Positions 45,478 to 55,461 of a stretch of DNA of 64,000 nt are shown here, piece by piece. The stretch spans positions 22,205 through 86,204 of the forward strand of contig NZ_JAQYWB010000020.1 in the NCBI RefSeq assembly GCF_030145185.1. The letters run 5' to 3'. The notes below the pieces were generated by a model. The model did not search any database. It saw only the letters and a list, made by a program, of their open reading frames with translations, and had not been told where the DNA came from. The stretch comes from Desulfoluna sp. GTDB taxonomy: Bacteria > Desulfobacterota > Desulfobacteria > Desulfobacterales > Desulfolunaceae. Within the stretch, counting starts at the first letter, position 1. Each line of letters begins with the position of its first letter. Made by a program: the position numbers and the translations under genes.

Positions 45478-46059
45478 ATGAGTGAATCTTCAGTCAAAAT
45501 GGTGGTGGGCCTTGGGAATCCGGGTGGCCGCTACGAAAGTACACGGCATAATATTGGATTTCGGGTTATTGATCGGCTGGCAGCGCGTCTCGGTATGTCG
45601 GTAGCTCGCTCTCGTTTTAACGCCCTCTATGAAAAAGGACGGCTTGAAGGGCAGGAGCTGATTCTTGCGAAGCCTCAATCCTTCATGAACTTAAGTGGGA
45701 AGCCTGTTCAGGCCCTGGCGGATTATTTTGATATCGAACCCGCCGAGATTCTTGTGGTTTATGATGAGATTGATTTGACCTTTGGTCGTCTCAAGATTGT
45801 CGCCCAGGGGGGACACGGTGGACACAATGGGGTCCGCTCCCTGATTGACACCCTTAAGGTCAGAGATTTTGCACGGATTCGCATGGGTGTGGGGCGTCCC
45901 GACCCGCGGATGGATGTCAGTGACTGGGTTCTCGGTCGATTCTCTCCGGAGGAGGCCGATTCTCTCGACCCCTTTATTGATGGGGCCGCCGATGCGGTGT
46001 CCACCATTCTTACCCAGGGTCTGAAGATGGGAATGAATGCATTTAACTGCGTGAAATAG
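45478..46059 (+). CDS. pth: Peptidyl-tRNA hydrolase
   Basis: A 193-residue enzyme that frees tRNA from stalled peptidyl-tRNA. MVVGLGNPGGRYESTRHNIGF contains the catalytic His; further motifs are KPQSFMNLSGKPV, VYDEIDL, and GGHGGHNGVRSLI. The ATG at 45478 is used; an internal ATG at codon 8 (MVVGLGNPG) would also give a complete enzyme. Confidence 0.96.
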   Translation: MSESSVKMVVGLGNPGGRYESTRHNIGFRVIDRLAARLGMSVARSRFNALYEKGRLEGQELILAKPQSFMNLSGKPVQALADYFDIEPAEILVVYDEIDLTFGRLKIVAQGGHGGHNGVRSLIDTLKVRDFARIRMGVGRPDPRMDVSDWVLGRFSPEEADSLDPFIDGAADAVSTILTQGLKMGMNAFNCVK

Positions 46060-46097
46060 CTTGGCTTGATTTTTTCCGCGCAGGGAGGAAGGAGCGA

Positions 46098-46535
46098 ATG
46101 GAAAATCTACCGATGGTGGGTATTTACGCGGGCCTTCTGGGGGCTGCCTTCTCTTTTGTTCTTGCGCTCACGGTGCGTGGGCACCTGCCGTGCCTTCCGG
46201 TCCTCCGAGGGTCGGTTTTTGCGGCCTCTCTGGGGTCGTTTTTCCTTCCTTTTTTTTCTTTTTGTCTGTTCCCCACGAGCCGTCTTCCGTCTTCTTCCTT
46301 TTTTGATCGTTTTTTTCTGCCTCACCTCGTATTTCCTGCGTTTTTTCTTCTCAGTTTTGTTGTTGTGTCTTCGATTCGCTGCCTGTGTGGGGATTACCGC
46401 GTCGTCTCTGGCGTGCCGATTCCAGGGGTCGCGTCGGCGACTGTATTTATATATATTAAGAGGCCTTTCTGCTTTCGGTCTGTTCTGTCTAAAATGGGAT
46501 TTATAACCTTGCGTACCCAAGGTTCAACTATGTGA
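46098..46535 (+). CDS. Hypothetical small membrane protein (uncertain)
   Basis: An open frame of 145 codons begins with a strong ribosome site (GGAAGGAG then ATG) 38 bp after pth. It encodes three hydrophobic stretches (GIYAGLLGAAFSFVLALTV, SVFAASLGSFFLPFFSFCLF, HLVFPAFFLLSFVVVSSI) and no recognised domain. The region is unusually T-rich, and an overlapping frame (46066-46506) is also open and hydrophobic. The ribosome site argues for a real start, but the composition could be non-coding. I give it low confidence. Confidence 0.35.
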   Translation: MENLPMVGIYAGLLGAAFSFVLALTVRGHLPCLPVLRGSVFAASLGSFFLPFFSFCLFPTSRLPSSSFFDRFFLPHLVFPAFFLLSFVVVSSIRCLCGDYRVVSGVPIPGVASATVFIYIKRPFCFRSVLSKMGFITLRTQGSTM

Positions 46536-46575
46536 CAATATAAAGATCCACGTTTAACAAGAGAAAGGAAAAATT

Positions 46576-47496
46576 ATGAGCATTTATGTAATTGGACACA
46601 AGATTCCTGATTCAGATTCTGTTTGTTCTCCCATTGCCCTGGCGTATCTCAAAAATAAGCTGGGTGAAGACACGGTTGCGGCTGTTCAGGGTGGCCTGAA
46701 CCCCGAGACCACCTTTATTCTTGAAAAATTCGGTGTCGCTGCTCCGGTAGAAAAGACCTCTTTTGCGGGGGAGTCTGTTTACCTTGTAGACCACTCCGAC
46801 TTGGCTCAGAGCCCTGATGACCTGAAAGAAGCCAAGGTTCTTGGGATTGTGGATCACCACAAGCTCGGCGATGTGACCCCCTCCGAGCCCCTCGAGTGCT
46901 GGATCCGTCCGGTGGGTTGTACTGGTACCATCGTTAAAGAGATGTTCGATGCCAACGGCATTGCCGTTCCCAAGGACATCGCCGGCCTGCTGCTCTGTGC
47001 TATTTTGAGCGACACCGTGATCTTCAAGTCCCCCACATGCACTCCCAAGGACAAGGAAGCTGTGGAAGCTTTGGCCAAGATTGCCGGTGTGGATGACGTG
47101 GTTGCTTTGGGTATTGAGATGTTCAACGTCAAGTCAGCGGTTGCCGGGACCTCTATCCGTGATCTCGTCATGCGTGACTACAAAGATTTCAATATGGGTG
47201 GCAAAAAAGTGGGCGTTGGGCAGCTGGAAGTGGTTGACCTGGCCATCTTTGATGACATCAAGGCCGATCTTATGAAAGATATCAAGGCTCTCAAGGAAGA
47301 AGGGTCGCGTCACACGGTGCTGCTCCTTCTGACCGACATTATGAAAGAGGGCTCTGAGATGCTGATTGCCTCTGACGATGCTTCCATGGTTGAAAAAGCA
47401 TTCGCTGGTCAGTCTGCAGACAGCAAAATGTGGCTTGAGGGTGTTCTGAGCCGCAAAAAGCAGGTTGTGCCCAACCTTGAAAAAGTATTTGCATAA
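46576..47496 (+). CDS. ppaC: Manganese-dependent inorganic pyrophosphatase (DHH family II)
   Basis: A 306-residue family II pyrophosphatase that drives biosynthesis by hydrolysing PPi. The metal-binding motifs of the DHH domain are visible: GHKIPDSDS, DHSDLAQ, and the DHH signature in VDHHKLGD. The C-terminal DHHA2 domain contains SRHTVLLLLTD and the substrate-binding SRKKQVVP. AGAAAGGAAAAA precedes the ATG. It is soluble and distinct from membrane-bound H+-translocating pyrophosphatases. Confidence 0.96.
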   Translation: MSIYVIGHKIPDSDSVCSPIALAYLKNKLGEDTVAAVQGGLNPETTFILEKFGVAAPVEKTSFAGESVYLVDHSDLAQSPDDLKEAKVLGIVDHHKLGDVTPSEPLECWIRPVGCTGTIVKEMFDANGIAVPKDIAGLLLCAILSDTVIFKSPTCTPKDKEAVEALAKIAGVDDVVALGIEMFNVKSAVAGTSIRDLVMRDYKDFNMGGKKVGVGQLEVVDLAIFDDIKADLMKDIKALKEEGSRHTVLLLLTDIMKEGSEMLIASDDASMVEKAFAGQSADSKMWLEGVLSRKKQVVPNLEKVFA

Positions 47497-47569
47497 CGGA
47501 CAAATAAGGACACAGGGGTGATTTCAGCCGGCGTTTGCGGCGGGTTGCTCCATGTTCTGAAGGGTTTTA

Positions 47570-47605
47570 AAGGGTTGCCTTCATGATGAGGGCAGCCCTT
47601 TTTTT
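47570..47605 (+). terminator. Rho-independent terminator of ppaC
   Basis: AAGGGTTGCC and GGCAGCCCTT (one G-T wobble pair) form a 10-bp stem with a TTCATGATGAG loop, followed by seven T. Confidence 0.88.
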
Positions 47606-48015
47606 GTCGGAGCGGGTTCCTGGAAGGCACATGGTGGGGATTTTTTTCGCTGACAGGTCCCTTTGTTCTTTTTTGCAGGGGGGGCTTGCCAGGGAACGGT
47701 CATACCTGACGGATCCCTGGAAAAGGGGGCGGCTAAAGATGTCAGTGGGTCTTTGTGGAATTTTTAAGGCCTGATGTGCCGGAAAACATTTTCATTTTAG
47801 TGGGTTGTTGGGCAGGGGGAGTTATCTTTGATATTGATAAAAATATGCATGTATGGTATATTTCCGAAGATGACATATTACCAGCTACATTTACCCTAAT
47901 TTACTATTTGACTCGACGATTGCATACGACGATTTGAATCTTCTGTCAATAGCAATGTTCAAATTTCTTGGATAAAGCTCTTGATGTTGTCGTTCGAGTA
48001 GCAACAGGTGAGGAC
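47606..48015. other. Spacer between ppaC terminator and carD
   Basis: About 410 bp. The right part is strongly AT-rich (47820-47935) and is the likely promoter zone of carD, but I cannot fix a -35/-10 pair. No coding frame is supported. Confidence 0.45.
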
Positions 48016-48555
48016 ATGGGACATACAGATACTCTGGAGTTTCAAGTAGGTGACCTCGCGGTATATCCGGCACACGGTGTGGGACGTATCGAATCCATCG
48101 AAATCAAAGAAATCGGTGGAGAGGATATGGCCTTTTACATTATGAAAGTCCTTGAAAACGGCATGGTGATCATGATTCCCACAGCGAATGTGGAATCCGT
48201 TGGTCTCCGGCGTGTCATTGAGGAAAATGATATTCCCAAGGTCTATGAAGTCATGACTCAGAAACGGGAATGTGCCTTTGATAACCAGACTTGGAACCGC
48301 CGTTACCGCGAATATATGGAAAAGATTAAAACAGGCTCTCTCTTTGATGTGGCGGAAGTCTTCAGAGATCTTTTTCTTCTGCGTTTGACCAAGGATCTCT
48401 CCTTTGGGGAACGCAAGCTTCTCGATACCGCTCAAAGCTTGCTCTTGAAGGAACTCTGCATGGCCAAGCAGAAGGACGAGAAGTTTATGATGAATGAAAT
48501 CGAGTCTCTTTTCAGTGATGAAGGGATGACTGGCACACAACCTGAATTGACGTAA
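48016..48555 (+). CDS. CarD family transcriptional regulator
   Basis: A 179-residue CarD/CdnL-type protein. The N-terminal RNA-polymerase-interacting domain is FQVGDLAVYPAHGVGRIESIE, resembling the Mfd RID domain; the helical C-terminal domain binds the upstream fork of promoters (NRRYREYMEKIKTG, LSFGERKLLDTAQSLLLKEL). Such proteins stabilise open complexes at rRNA and housekeeping promoters. ATG 48016 is preferred because GTGAGGAC precedes it and matches the family N-terminus; the frame is open 16 codons further upstream from a TTG. Confidence 0.9.
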   Translation: MGHTDTLEFQVGDLAVYPAHGVGRIESIEIKEIGGEDMAFYIMKVLENGMVIMIPTANVESVGLRRVIEENDIPKVYEVMTQKRECAFDNQTWNRRYREYMEKIKTGSLFDVAEVFRDLFLLRLTKDLSFGERKLLDTAQSLLLKELCMAKQKDEKFMMNEIESLFSDEGMTGTQPELT

Positions 48556-48566
48556 GCAGGCCATTG

Positions 48567-49544
48567 GTGACGATAATCGAAAGTGTGGATCAGCAAGGCG
48601 CCTGTTCCGTGACGGTTTCTACCGAAGATCACGGACGGCGCCTTGATCTGTTTGTGGCAGAGAAAGGGCTGGCGCTTTCACGCAGCCAGTCCGCTTTTTT
48701 TATCAAAAACGGCTTTGTCACCGTAGATGATGACACGAAGAAGCCCAAGCATAAGGTGCGCGTCGGAGAGTGCGTGAGGGTGGTTGTTCCTGAGACCAAA
48801 CCCTGGGTGGTGACACCTGAAGCGATTGATCTCGACATTGTTTATGCCGATGACGACCTCGTGGTGGTCAATAAGCAGCGGGGGCTGGTGGTGCATCCAG
48901 CACCCGGGCATGAGTCGGGGACCCTTGTCAACGCGCTCTTGCATCATTTCCCCCATATGGACGGCATCGGCGGAGAGCTTCGCCCGGGGATTGTACATCG
49001 CCTGGACAAAGACACCACGGGTCTCCTGGTCGTTGCTCTCAACCATAAAACCCATCTGGAGTTGACGCGCCAGTTTAAGGAGCGGGAGGTGGTGAAGCGG
49101 TATCAGGCCCTGGTCTATGGGGAAGTGGCTGAGGCGTCGGGTATTATCAACCAGCCCATCGGTCGCGATCCAAAGGACCGAAAACGCATGGGGGTCCTCT
49201 CTTCTGCGGGCAGGGCCTCGGAGACCCATTACTCGGTGGCGGCCCGTTACCCCGGGGCGACGCTCCTGGATGTCAACCTGAAGACAGGCCGAACCCATCA
49301 GATTCGAGTCCATATGCATTGGCTCGGTTACCCTGTGGTGGGGGATTCGATTTACGTCAGGCGTAAAGCCGATCGGGGGTTGTCTTCAACGCCCGAGCTG
49401 AAAGCAGCCATTCAGGGCCTTCCCGGGCAGCTTCTCCATGCCCGTACCCTAACCTTTTGTCATCCTCGTACAGGCCGAAAGACGTCCTTTAAGGCCCCTT
49501 TGCCTGAAGATTTTACAGAGGTGTTGTCTCTTTTGGGACCCTGA
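48567..49544 (+). CDS. 23S rRNA pseudouridine synthase, RluD/RluA family
   Basis: A 325-residue pseudouridine synthase with an N-terminal S4 domain (RRLDLFVAEKGLALSRSQSAFFIKNGFVTVDDD). The catalytic motif HRLDKDTTGLLVVA carries the active Asp, followed by KRYQALVYG and the C-terminal TGRTHQIRVHMHWLGYPVVGD. Closest to RluD, which modifies helix 69 of 23S rRNA. The start is GTG 48567 (AGG six bases upstream), with a TTG one codon before as alternative. It follows carD after 11 bp and is ended by a strong terminator. Confidence 0.92.
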   Translation: MTIIESVDQQGACSVTVSTEDHGRRLDLFVAEKGLALSRSQSAFFIKNGFVTVDDDTKKPKHKVRVGECVRVVVPETKPWVVTPEAIDLDIVYADDDLVVVNKQRGLVVHPAPGHESGTLVNALLHHFPHMDGIGGELRPGIVHRLDKDTTGLLVVALNHKTHLELTRQFKEREVVKRYQALVYGEVAEASGIINQPIGRDPKDRKRMGVLSSAGRASETHYSVAARYPGATLLDVNLKTGRTHQIRVHMHWLGYPVVGDSIYVRRKADRGLSSTPELKAAIQGLPGQLLHARTLTFCHPRTGRKTSFKAPLPEDFTEVLSLLGP

Positions 49545-49566
49545 CCCGATAAAAATCTGTCAAAAT

Positions 49567-49620
49567 GAGGGCCGTGTCATTTTTGCGTGAACTGCGCAGG
49601 AACACGGCCCTCTTTTTTTT
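49567..49620 (+). terminator. Rho-independent terminator of rluD
   Basis: GAGGGCCGTGT (49567-49577) and ACACGGCCCTC (49602-49612) form a perfect 11-bp stem with a 24-base loop, followed by nine T. Confidence 0.9.
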
Positions 49621-50119
49621 GGGGCGAGGGGGCTGGCGGTTTTCGAAAGGGGTGTGCCTGTTTTTTTTATGGCAGAGGGTCTCATTTTCCTACTATGCCT
49701 TGCTATTTTAGTGATTTATTTTACGACTGTCTTAATCTTCATTCTATGTTTCGTCTCGTGGTTTAGACTCCTTTTTTTCCTTGTGATCCATGTGAGAGAA
49801 CACCTCTTTTTTTTTCTACGTTTCCTCCTTGAAAAAGGCCTTGACATCTTTTTGCTCTGCGACTAAGCATGATACAGAAACATAAGACATTTCGAGTGAT
49901 TTTCCGTTCCTTGTTAGGGTTATTCAAGCGCGATGACAGTGGCGGCCATTTGTGGTCACACTGTTTGATTCATGGGGTGATGCAAGGCTCTCTTCGGCCT
50001 GGTAAAAGCATCCACCGTTCCCGAAAAAAGATGTTCGAATAGATGGGGTTACCTGGGTCCACTACTTTCTTCAGTGTCGATATATAACTAAGTTTGCGAA
50101 ACGGTAAGAGAGGTAGCTT
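49621..50119. other. Upstream region of the nuo operon
   Basis: About 500 bp. The left half is T-rich with long pyrimidine runs; a 70-codon frame at 49654 is open but lacks a ribosome site. TTGACA occurs at 49841-49846 with only a weak -10 17 bp on (TAAGCA, 49864). A TATATAACTAAG stretch lies at 50081-50092, just before the nuoA ribosome site. The operon promoter is probably here, but I cannot place it firmly. Confidence 0.4.
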
Positions 50120-50509
50120 ATGAGTTCGGTGTTAGCTATTGATTACATGTATGTCATGTTTTTTATTTTCGGCGGGTTGCTCACCGCCTTCCTTCCTTTT
50201 GTCATCGCCTGGCTTATTCGACCGAAAACCGTTGTGACAAATCGCTCTCACCAGACGTATGAGTGCGGCATCGAGCCCTTCAACCAGATGTGGGATTACC
50301 GCTTCGGTATCTCATACTACCTTTATGCCCTGATCTTTCTCGCCTTTGATGTGGATGTGCTCTACCTCTTTCCCGTGGTTACGGTTTTTGACAGAGTCTC
50401 TGCCGTGCGGGGGGTCAGTGAGTTTTTTATCTTCATCGGGATTCTCAGCCTCGCCGTGATCTACGCGTGGACCAAAGGGGTCTTTACCTGGGAGAAGAAA
50501 AAAGCATGA
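50120..50509 (+). CDS. nuoA: NADH-quinone oxidoreductase-type subunit A
   Basis: A 129-residue three-helix membrane subunit. Conserved loop: [40 protein letters not shown], matching the NuoA/ND3 family with the acidic helix. It joins the membrane and peripheral arms near the quinone channel. AGAGAGGTAG precedes the ATG. The stop overlaps nuoB by 4 bp. Confidence 0.96.
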   Translation: MSSVLAIDYMYVMFFIFGGLLTAFLPFVIAWLIRPKTVVTNRSHQTYECGIEPFNQMWDYRFGISYYLYALIFLAFDVDVLYLFPVVTVFDRVSAVRGVSEFFIFIGILSLAVIYAWTKGVFTWEKKKA

Positions 50510-51084
50510 AAGAGATCGAACGCTACGCACAATGTTTGAAGGACGAGTCCGCGGCCACCTCCCGGGAGGTGCCGGCCGCCAAGCTTCTGGAGTATCCCCT
50601 GACCCGCCAGGTGTTGGCGGTGTGCCAGGCCAACTCGCTGTGGCCCATGACCTTCGGACTGGCCTGCTGCGCCATCGAGATGATGGCAACGGGTATGGCC
50701 CGGATCGACATGGCCCGTTATGGCGCCGAAGTGTTCAGGCCATCGGCGCGTCAGTGTGACCTTCTGATCGTTTCGGGCACGGTCACGAAAAAGATGGCCC
50801 CGGCCTTGATTACCCTTTATGACCAGATGCCCGCTCCCAAGTGGGTGATCGCCATGGGGAACTGTGCCATCTCCGGTGGCCCCTTTAAAATCGAGGAAAA
50901 TTACAACGTGATCGAAGGGGCGGACAAGCTGATTCCCGTGGATGTTTATGTCCCGGGGTGTCCTCCCCGACCCGAGGCCCTTATCGAAGGCATTTTAAAG
51001 CTTCAGGAAAAGATCGCCGGTAAGCGGTACCCCTGGCCCCAGCGCCCCCATAAAAAAGAGATTAAAATTCATCCCATTCCCTGA
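50506..51084 (+). CDS. nuoB: NADH-quinone oxidoreductase-type subunit B
   Basis: A 192-residue iron-sulfur subunit carrying cluster N2, the last electron carrier before quinone. Cysteine ligands are visible in [23 protein letters not shown] and [11 protein letters not shown]. The ATG at 50506 overlaps the nuoA stop (ATGA). The N-terminal 30 residues are variable, as usual. Confidence 0.97.
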   Translation: MKEIERYAQCLKDESAATSREVPAAKLLEYPLTRQVLAVCQANSLWPMTFGLACCAIEMMATGMARIDMARYGAEVFRPSARQCDLLIVSGTVTKKMAPALITLYDQMPAPKWVIAMGNCAISGGPFKIEENYNVIEGADKLIPVDVYVPGCPPRPEALIEGILKLQEKIAGKRYPWPQRPHKKEIKIHPIP

Positions 51085-51128
51085 TTTGACGGCGCCACAG
51101 ACGCGTCAGATGACTTGAGAGGTGCAGC

Positions 51129-51608
51129 GTGAAGAGCAGTGAAGCGATTTTAAAGCTGATGGAGGCGGGATTTCAGGCGGAATCCGTGGATGTCAATGGG
51201 GTGGGGTACCATGTCCGGGCGCACGTTGACGCGGAGCAGGTGCGCTCCTTTGCCCAGTGGCTATTGGCTCAAGGGTTCTTCATCGATTTTCTTACCGCCG
51301 TGGATGCCTCGCCCCGCATCCAGATGATTTATCAATTTGCTCATTACGATCACCCCTGCCGGATCAATGCGAGGGTCCCTTTGCCCGATTCCGGTGCCAT
51401 CGACACCATCAGCGATATTTATCAGGGTGCCGACTGGCATGAACGGGAGACCCGCGATTTTTTCGGGGTCCATTTCTCCGGGCATCACAATCTGGTGCCT
51501 CTGATTCTCTGCGATGAAGACAAAGATTTAAAACCCCTGTTGAAAAAAGAGGGGGACCGAAAATCCCTGGAAGAGATCGGGTGGGCGGACGTCCCCGCCG
51601 CTGATTAA
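51129..51608 (+). CDS. nuoC: NADH-quinone oxidoreductase-type subunit C
   Basis: A 159-residue peripheral-arm subunit. The family signature is DIYQGADWHERETRDFFGVHFSGHHNLVPLIL, preceded by DFLTAVDASPR. It is separate from NuoD here (not fused as in E. coli). The start is GTG at 51129 with GAGAGG upstream. A 220-bp spacer before nuoD contains a GGCGATT-GGC-AATCGCC hairpin (51721-51737). Confidence 0.94.
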   Translation: MKSSEAILKLMEAGFQAESVDVNGVGYHVRAHVDAEQVRSFAQWLLAQGFFIDFLTAVDASPRIQMIYQFAHYDHPCRINARVPLPDSGAIDTISDIYQGADWHERETRDFFGVHFSGHHNLVPLILCDEDKDLKPLLKKEGDRKSLEEIGWADVPAAD

Positions 51609-51828
51609 CAGAGCGCGGACACTGCGAATCGATTGACCCGGGAGTCGAAACCCGGGAACCCCCATTTACTCAAAGCCGGCACCGGCCCATAGGATTTGCT
51701 TTCTCGGGATGAGGGGCAAAGGCGATTGGCAATCGCCAGGTTTTCGCGGCGTTTCAGTCATAAAAACGATCCGCCCAAGCCCCCTTTATTCATGCCGAAT
51801 CCGGCCACATCATCAAGGTGGAGCAGCG

Positions 51829-52947
51829 ATGGCAACCAAACTGGAAAGAATGGCCGGTTCCAAACACCGGTTCCTGCTCAACATGGGTCCCCAGCATCCA
51901 AGTACCCATGGCGTCCTGCGGGTCGTGCTGGAGATGGACGGCGAGTATGCCATGGAGCTGGATCCCGTCTTGGGCTACGGGCACCGTATGCATGAGAAGA
52001 TGGCTGAGGTGAGGCCCACCAGCGGATTTTACCCCAACACCGCTCGCATGGACTACCTGGGTGCGATTCTCTTCAGCCACGGGTATGTGGGGCTCCTGGA
52101 GCGCATGGCCGGAGTGGAGGTCCCCGAACGGGCCGAGTACATTCGGGTCATCACCGCAGAGCTTAATCGGATCTCAAGTCACCTGGTGGGGATTGGGGCC
52201 TATGTCTTAGATCTCGGTGCCTTTACACCCATTTTGTATGCCTTTGACGACCGGGAAAAGATTCTCGACATCCTCGAAGCGATCACGGGATCGCGCCTTA
52301 CCTACTGCTATTTCCGCGCCGGGGGTGTCTCTCGGGATATCGACGATACCTTTATTCGTCGAACCCGTGAGTTTATTGATCGGATGCGGAATCGCATGCC
52401 CATGTACCACGATCTGGTTACCGATAACATCATTTTCCTTAAACGAACCAAGGAGATCGGACTCATCGATCGGGATATGGCCATCCGTTATGGGCTGACT
52501 GGCCCGGTCCTTCGCGGATCCGGCATCGCTTACGACGTCCGTAAAAGCGAGCCTTACTCCATTTACGATCGCTTTGATTTCGAGATCCCCACCGGAGAGA
52601 ACGGGGACTCTTTTGATCGCTATCTCGTTCGCATGGAGGAGATTGTGCAGAGTCTTCGCATTATTGAGCAGGCCTTGGACGCCCTGCCTGATGGCCCGGT
52701 GATGGCCAAAACCAAAAAGATAAAACTCCCTGCCGGGGAGTGTAACTATACTGTGGAGGCAGCGCGTGGCTCCCTCTCTTACTACCTCGTGGGTGACGGG
52801 AGTGATACCCCCTACCGTTTGAAAATCAGGGTGCCCTCCTACGCCAATTTAAGCCCCCTGCCCGAACTGTGTCGAGGGATTCTTCTCTCGGATCTCGTGA
52901 CGGCTATGGGAAGCCTTGACCTGGTGATACCGGAAATCGACAGGTGA
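51829..52947 (+). CDS. nuoD: NADH-quinone oxidoreductase-type subunit D
   Basis: A 372-residue quinone-site subunit related to the large subunit of NiFe hydrogenases. [22 protein letters not shown] holds the conserved His of the quinone pocket; [23 protein letters not shown] and [15 protein letters not shown] are typical. Hydrogenase nickel ligands are absent, as expected. ATG 51829 has GGTGGAG upstream. GTGA overlaps the following nuoH frame. Confidence 0.96.
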   Translation: MATKLERMAGSKHRFLLNMGPQHPSTHGVLRVVLEMDGEYAMELDPVLGYGHRMHEKMAEVRPTSGFYPNTARMDYLGAILFSHGYVGLLERMAGVEVPERAEYIRVITAELNRISSHLVGIGAYVLDLGAFTPILYAFDDREKILDILEAITGSRLTYCYFRAGGVSRDIDDTFIRRTREFIDRMRNRMPMYHDLVTDNIIFLKRTKEIGLIDRDMAIRYGLTGPVLRGSGIAYDVRKSEPYSIYDRFDFEIPTGENGDSFDRYLVRMEEIVQSLRIIEQALDALPDGPVMAKTKKIKLPAGECNYTVEAARGSLSYYLVGDGSDTPYRLKIRVPSYANLSPLPELCRGILLSDLVTAMGSLDLVIPEIDR

Positions 52948-52949
52948 TT

Positions 52950-53930
52950 ATGGATACGATGCAAATGACACTCTATGACGTGCTGCGAATGGTGATCGCC
53001 TTTTTACTGGTCATCACGATTGTGTTTATCAACGCGCTGGTGATGGGTTACCTGGAGCGGAAGGTGGCGGCAAAAATCCAGAGGCGCTGGGGACCCATGG
53101 AGGTGGGGCTTCAGGGATGGCTTCAGATGGTGCTTGACGGGGTGAAGATCATCGCCAAGCAGCTCATTGTCCCACGGGATGCGGATCGCGTGGTTTTCAG
53201 GGTGGCTCCGCTGCTCTCTTTCACCCCGGTGGTATTGCCTTTTCTGGTGCTGCCCTTTGCAAAAAACCTCGTGGGGCGGGATATCAATCTCGGCCTGATT
53301 TTTATCATCGCCGTCTCCTCCATCAACGTCCTCTCCATTTTCGTGGCGGGCTGGGCCTCCAACAACAAGTATTCGCTCTTCGGGGCCGTACGGTCGGTCT
53401 CCCAGAATATCGCCTACGAAATCCCCATCCTGCTTTCGCTGTTGTCGGTGGTCCTGATCACCCATACCTACAGCATGCAGGGGATCGTGGCCGCCCAGGG
53501 GACCGTCTGGTTCTGCCTCGTGCAGCCGGTGGCCTGCCTGATTTATCTGGTCTCGGCCACGGCCGAAACCAACCGGGCACCCTTTGATCTTCCCGAGGCA
53601 GAGAGTGAACTGACCGCCGGCTATCATACTGAGTACAGTGGCTTCGGGTTTTCGCTCTTTATGATTGCCGAGTACGCCAACATGTTTATCGTCTGCGCCG
53701 TCGCCACGGTTCTCTTTTTCGGCGGCTGGCACGGCCCCTTCAGCGGAGAGTACTTAGGTGTCCTCTGGTTTCTTCTGAAGGTCTTTCTCTTAATGCTCAC
53801 CATGATCTGGGTTCGCTGGACCTATCCCAGGGTGCGGTTCGATCAGTTGATGAACCTCGCCTGGAAGTACCTGATCCCCTTTTCATTGGTGAATCTTCTT
53901 TTAACCGCCTTGATTGTGAAATGCATATGA
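52950..53930 (+). CDS. nuoH: NADH-quinone oxidoreductase-type subunit H
   Basis: A 326-residue membrane subunit at the base of the quinone channel, with about eight helices. Motifs: [20 protein letters not shown], the charged loop [17 protein letters not shown], and [27 protein letters not shown] (most relatives have PEGESEL). Either ATG 52950 or the GTG at 52944, which overlaps the nuoD stop, could be the start. Confidence 0.95.
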   Translation: MDTMQMTLYDVLRMVIAFLLVITIVFINALVMGYLERKVAAKIQRRWGPMEVGLQGWLQMVLDGVKIIAKQLIVPRDADRVVFRVAPLLSFTPVVLPFLVLPFAKNLVGRDINLGLIFIIAVSSINVLSIFVAGWASNNKYSLFGAVRSVSQNIAYEIPILLSLLSVVLITHTYSMQGIVAAQGTVWFCLVQPVACLIYLVSATAETNRAPFDLPEAESELTAGYHTEYSGFGFSLFMIAEYANMFIVCAVATVLFFGGWHGPFSGEYLGVLWFLLKVFLLMLTMIWVRWTYPRVRFDQLMNLAWKYLIPFSLVNLLLTALIVKCI

Positions 53931-54367
53931 GTGGATATTTCAGCGATCTGATAACCGGAAGCAAGAGCCTGCTGGTGGGCTTGGGGGTCACCCTCAAAGC
54001 CCTGGTCAGCCCCGTGGTGACGGTGCAGTACCCGCGGGAGAAGATTGATGTGAGCCCGGCTTTTCGTGGCCATATTGACCTGATGAAAGACGAGACAACC
54101 GGGACCCATCGGTGCATCGTCTGCCTCTCTTGCATGAAGGCCTGTCCCTGCCAGTGCATTACCGTGGAAGGGGAAAAGCAGGAGGGGGTCAAAGGTAAGG
54201 TGCTGACCCTTTTTACCCTGGATTTCACCAAGTGCAGCCTTTGCGGGCTTTGTGTGGAATCGTGCAAACCCCACGCCATCGATTTCTCCGATGAATACGA
54301 GCTGGCCGGTTTCTCCCGGGAAGAGTTTTTCTACGATCTTTTGAAACGCGTAAAGGAGCGGGCATGA
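53927..54367 (+). CDS. nuoI: NADH-quinone oxidoreductase-type subunit I
   Basis: A 146-residue ferredoxin-like subunit with two 4Fe-4S motifs, [16 protein letters not shown] and [16 protein letters not shown] (clusters N6a/N6b). The second motif has the reduced spacing typical of NuoI. Without NuoE/F/G in the operon, NuoI may be the docking point for an external electron donor such as ferredoxin; this is inference. ATG 53927 overlaps the nuoH stop by 4 bp; ATG 53921 is an alternative. Confidence 0.94.
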   Translation: MSGYFSDLITGSKSLLVGLGVTLKALVSPVVTVQYPREKIDVSPAFRGHIDLMKDETTGTHRCIVCLSCMKACPCQCITVEGEKQEGVKGKVLTLFTLDFTKCSLCGLCVESCKPHAIDFSDEYELAGFSREEFFYDLLKRVKERA

Positions 54368-54882
54368 ATCTCATGATGGAGGTCCTCTTTTTCGGGTTTG
54401 TGGTGTTGACCATGACCGGGGCACTGCTGGCCGTTCGCGCGAAGATTCTGATGCATGGGGTCCTGGGACTTGCGGTCTCCCTTCTCGGCGTGGCCGGACT
54501 TTACCTCTACCTGGGGAGCCCTTTTTTGACCCTCATGCAGGTGCTGATCTATGTCGGCGCGATCTGTGTGGTCCTGGTCTTCGGCATCATGGTGGGCTAC
54601 ACGCCCAATGAGGTGGCCGAAAAAGTGCCCATGGGGAGAAACGCCCTTCTCGGGCTTTTGGCCTCAGGGTCTGCCGCTTTTTTTCTTATGGTGATGGTTC
54701 TCGGGCGCACCCACTGGGTGCCGGCGGCCCATCGGGTGGGGGATTTTTCCATCGAGCATGTGGGGGAGAGCCTGCTGCTGACCTGGTGCCTTGCCTTTGA
54801 GATGATTTCCGTGGTGCTTCTCATTGCCATTGTGGGTGCCATTATCCTGGCCCGGGGCGGGCGTGAGGAGGGGAGCCAATGA
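54364..54882 (+). CDS. nuoJ: NADH-quinone oxidoreductase-type subunit J
   Basis: A 172-residue five-helix membrane subunit (ND6 family). AVSLLGVAGLYLYLGSPFLTLMQVLIYVGAICVVLVFGIMV is the family core with the helix that contains the pi-bulge region. ATGA overlaps join it to nuoI and nuoK. Confidence 0.93.
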   Translation: MNLMMEVLFFGFVVLTMTGALLAVRAKILMHGVLGLAVSLLGVAGLYLYLGSPFLTLMQVLIYVGAICVVLVFGIMVGYTPNEVAEKVPMGRNALLGLLASGSAAFFLMVMVLGRTHWVPAAHRVGDFSIEHVGESLLLTWCLAFEMISVVLLIAIVGAIILARGGREEGSQ

Positions 54883-55196
54883 TGTTTCACGCCAACCTGA
54901 ACACCTATCTGATGCTGGCGCTTTTTCTTCTGATGACCGGTATCTACGGTATGATTCGACATAAAACTTTTATCGGCATGCTCATCTCCACCGAGCTGGT
55001 CTTAAATGGGGCGGGGTTAAATTTTATGGCCTTTAACAAATTTTTGGCTCCCGATCCCGCCGTGGGGCAGATTTTCACCCTTTTTATCATGGGGATCGCA
55101 GCTGCTGAAGCCGCCATCGCCATCAGCTTCATCCTGGCCGTCTACCGTAAATTTTCCACGGGCGATCCCCAGGGTGTGACGGATCTGAAAGGATAA
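54879..55196 (+). CDS. nuoK: NADH-quinone oxidoreductase-type subunit K
   Basis: A 105-residue three-helix subunit (ND4L family). Two conserved membrane glutamates are present, in LISTELVLNGAGLNF and GIAAAEAAIAISFILAVYR. These Glu residues are part of the central proton path. It overlaps nuoJ by 4 bp and is followed by a 265-bp spacer holding a dispersed repeat. Confidence 0.95.
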   Translation: MMFHANLNTYLMLALFLLMTGIYGMIRHKTFIGMLISTELVLNGAGLNFMAFNKFLAPDPAVGQIFTLFIMGIAAAEAAIAISFILAVYRKFSTGDPQGVTDLKG

Positions 55197-55246
55197 GGCC
55201 CGCAAGTGCATTTGCAACTCGTCTTTGAGTCGGCACACCCAGACGT

Positions 55247-55432
55247 CGGAGTTATTCCGGTTAAAGTCAATTCGTGAATTGACACGGAAGCACCGATAGC
55301 TCATGCGCTTGCGACACCCGTTGTCACCCCTTACCCGTCTCGCGAATGCGGACGCGAGGTGCCCAGGGTACCGCCAGCCGTAGAGCATTCGCAAACCCGC
55401 TTTCAAGGTGGCACCACCTTGCCGCCGGAGGC
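55247..55432. repeat. Dispersed GCATTCGC element inside the nuo operon
   Basis: This copy shares blocks in the same order with 62502-62686: a 24-bp identical stretch (CGGAGTTATTCCGG plus TTAAAGTCAA), AGCTCATGC, CGCGAATGCGGACGC (55341-55355), GCATTCGCAAACCCGCTTTC (55385-55404) and GCCGCCGGAGGC at the end. GCGAATGC and GCATTCGC are mutual inverted repeats. It fills the nuoK to MrpD-like spacer; the operon must be transcribed through it or restart after it. Confidence 0.8.
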
Positions 55433-55461
55433 AGACACTAATCATATAAGGCTGATTGAAG

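Noticed and set aside
49654..49866. 70-codon hydrophobic frame upstream of nuoA
   Set aside because: No ribosome site, very T-rich, composition unlike neighbours; hydrophobicity follows from the T-rich sequence.
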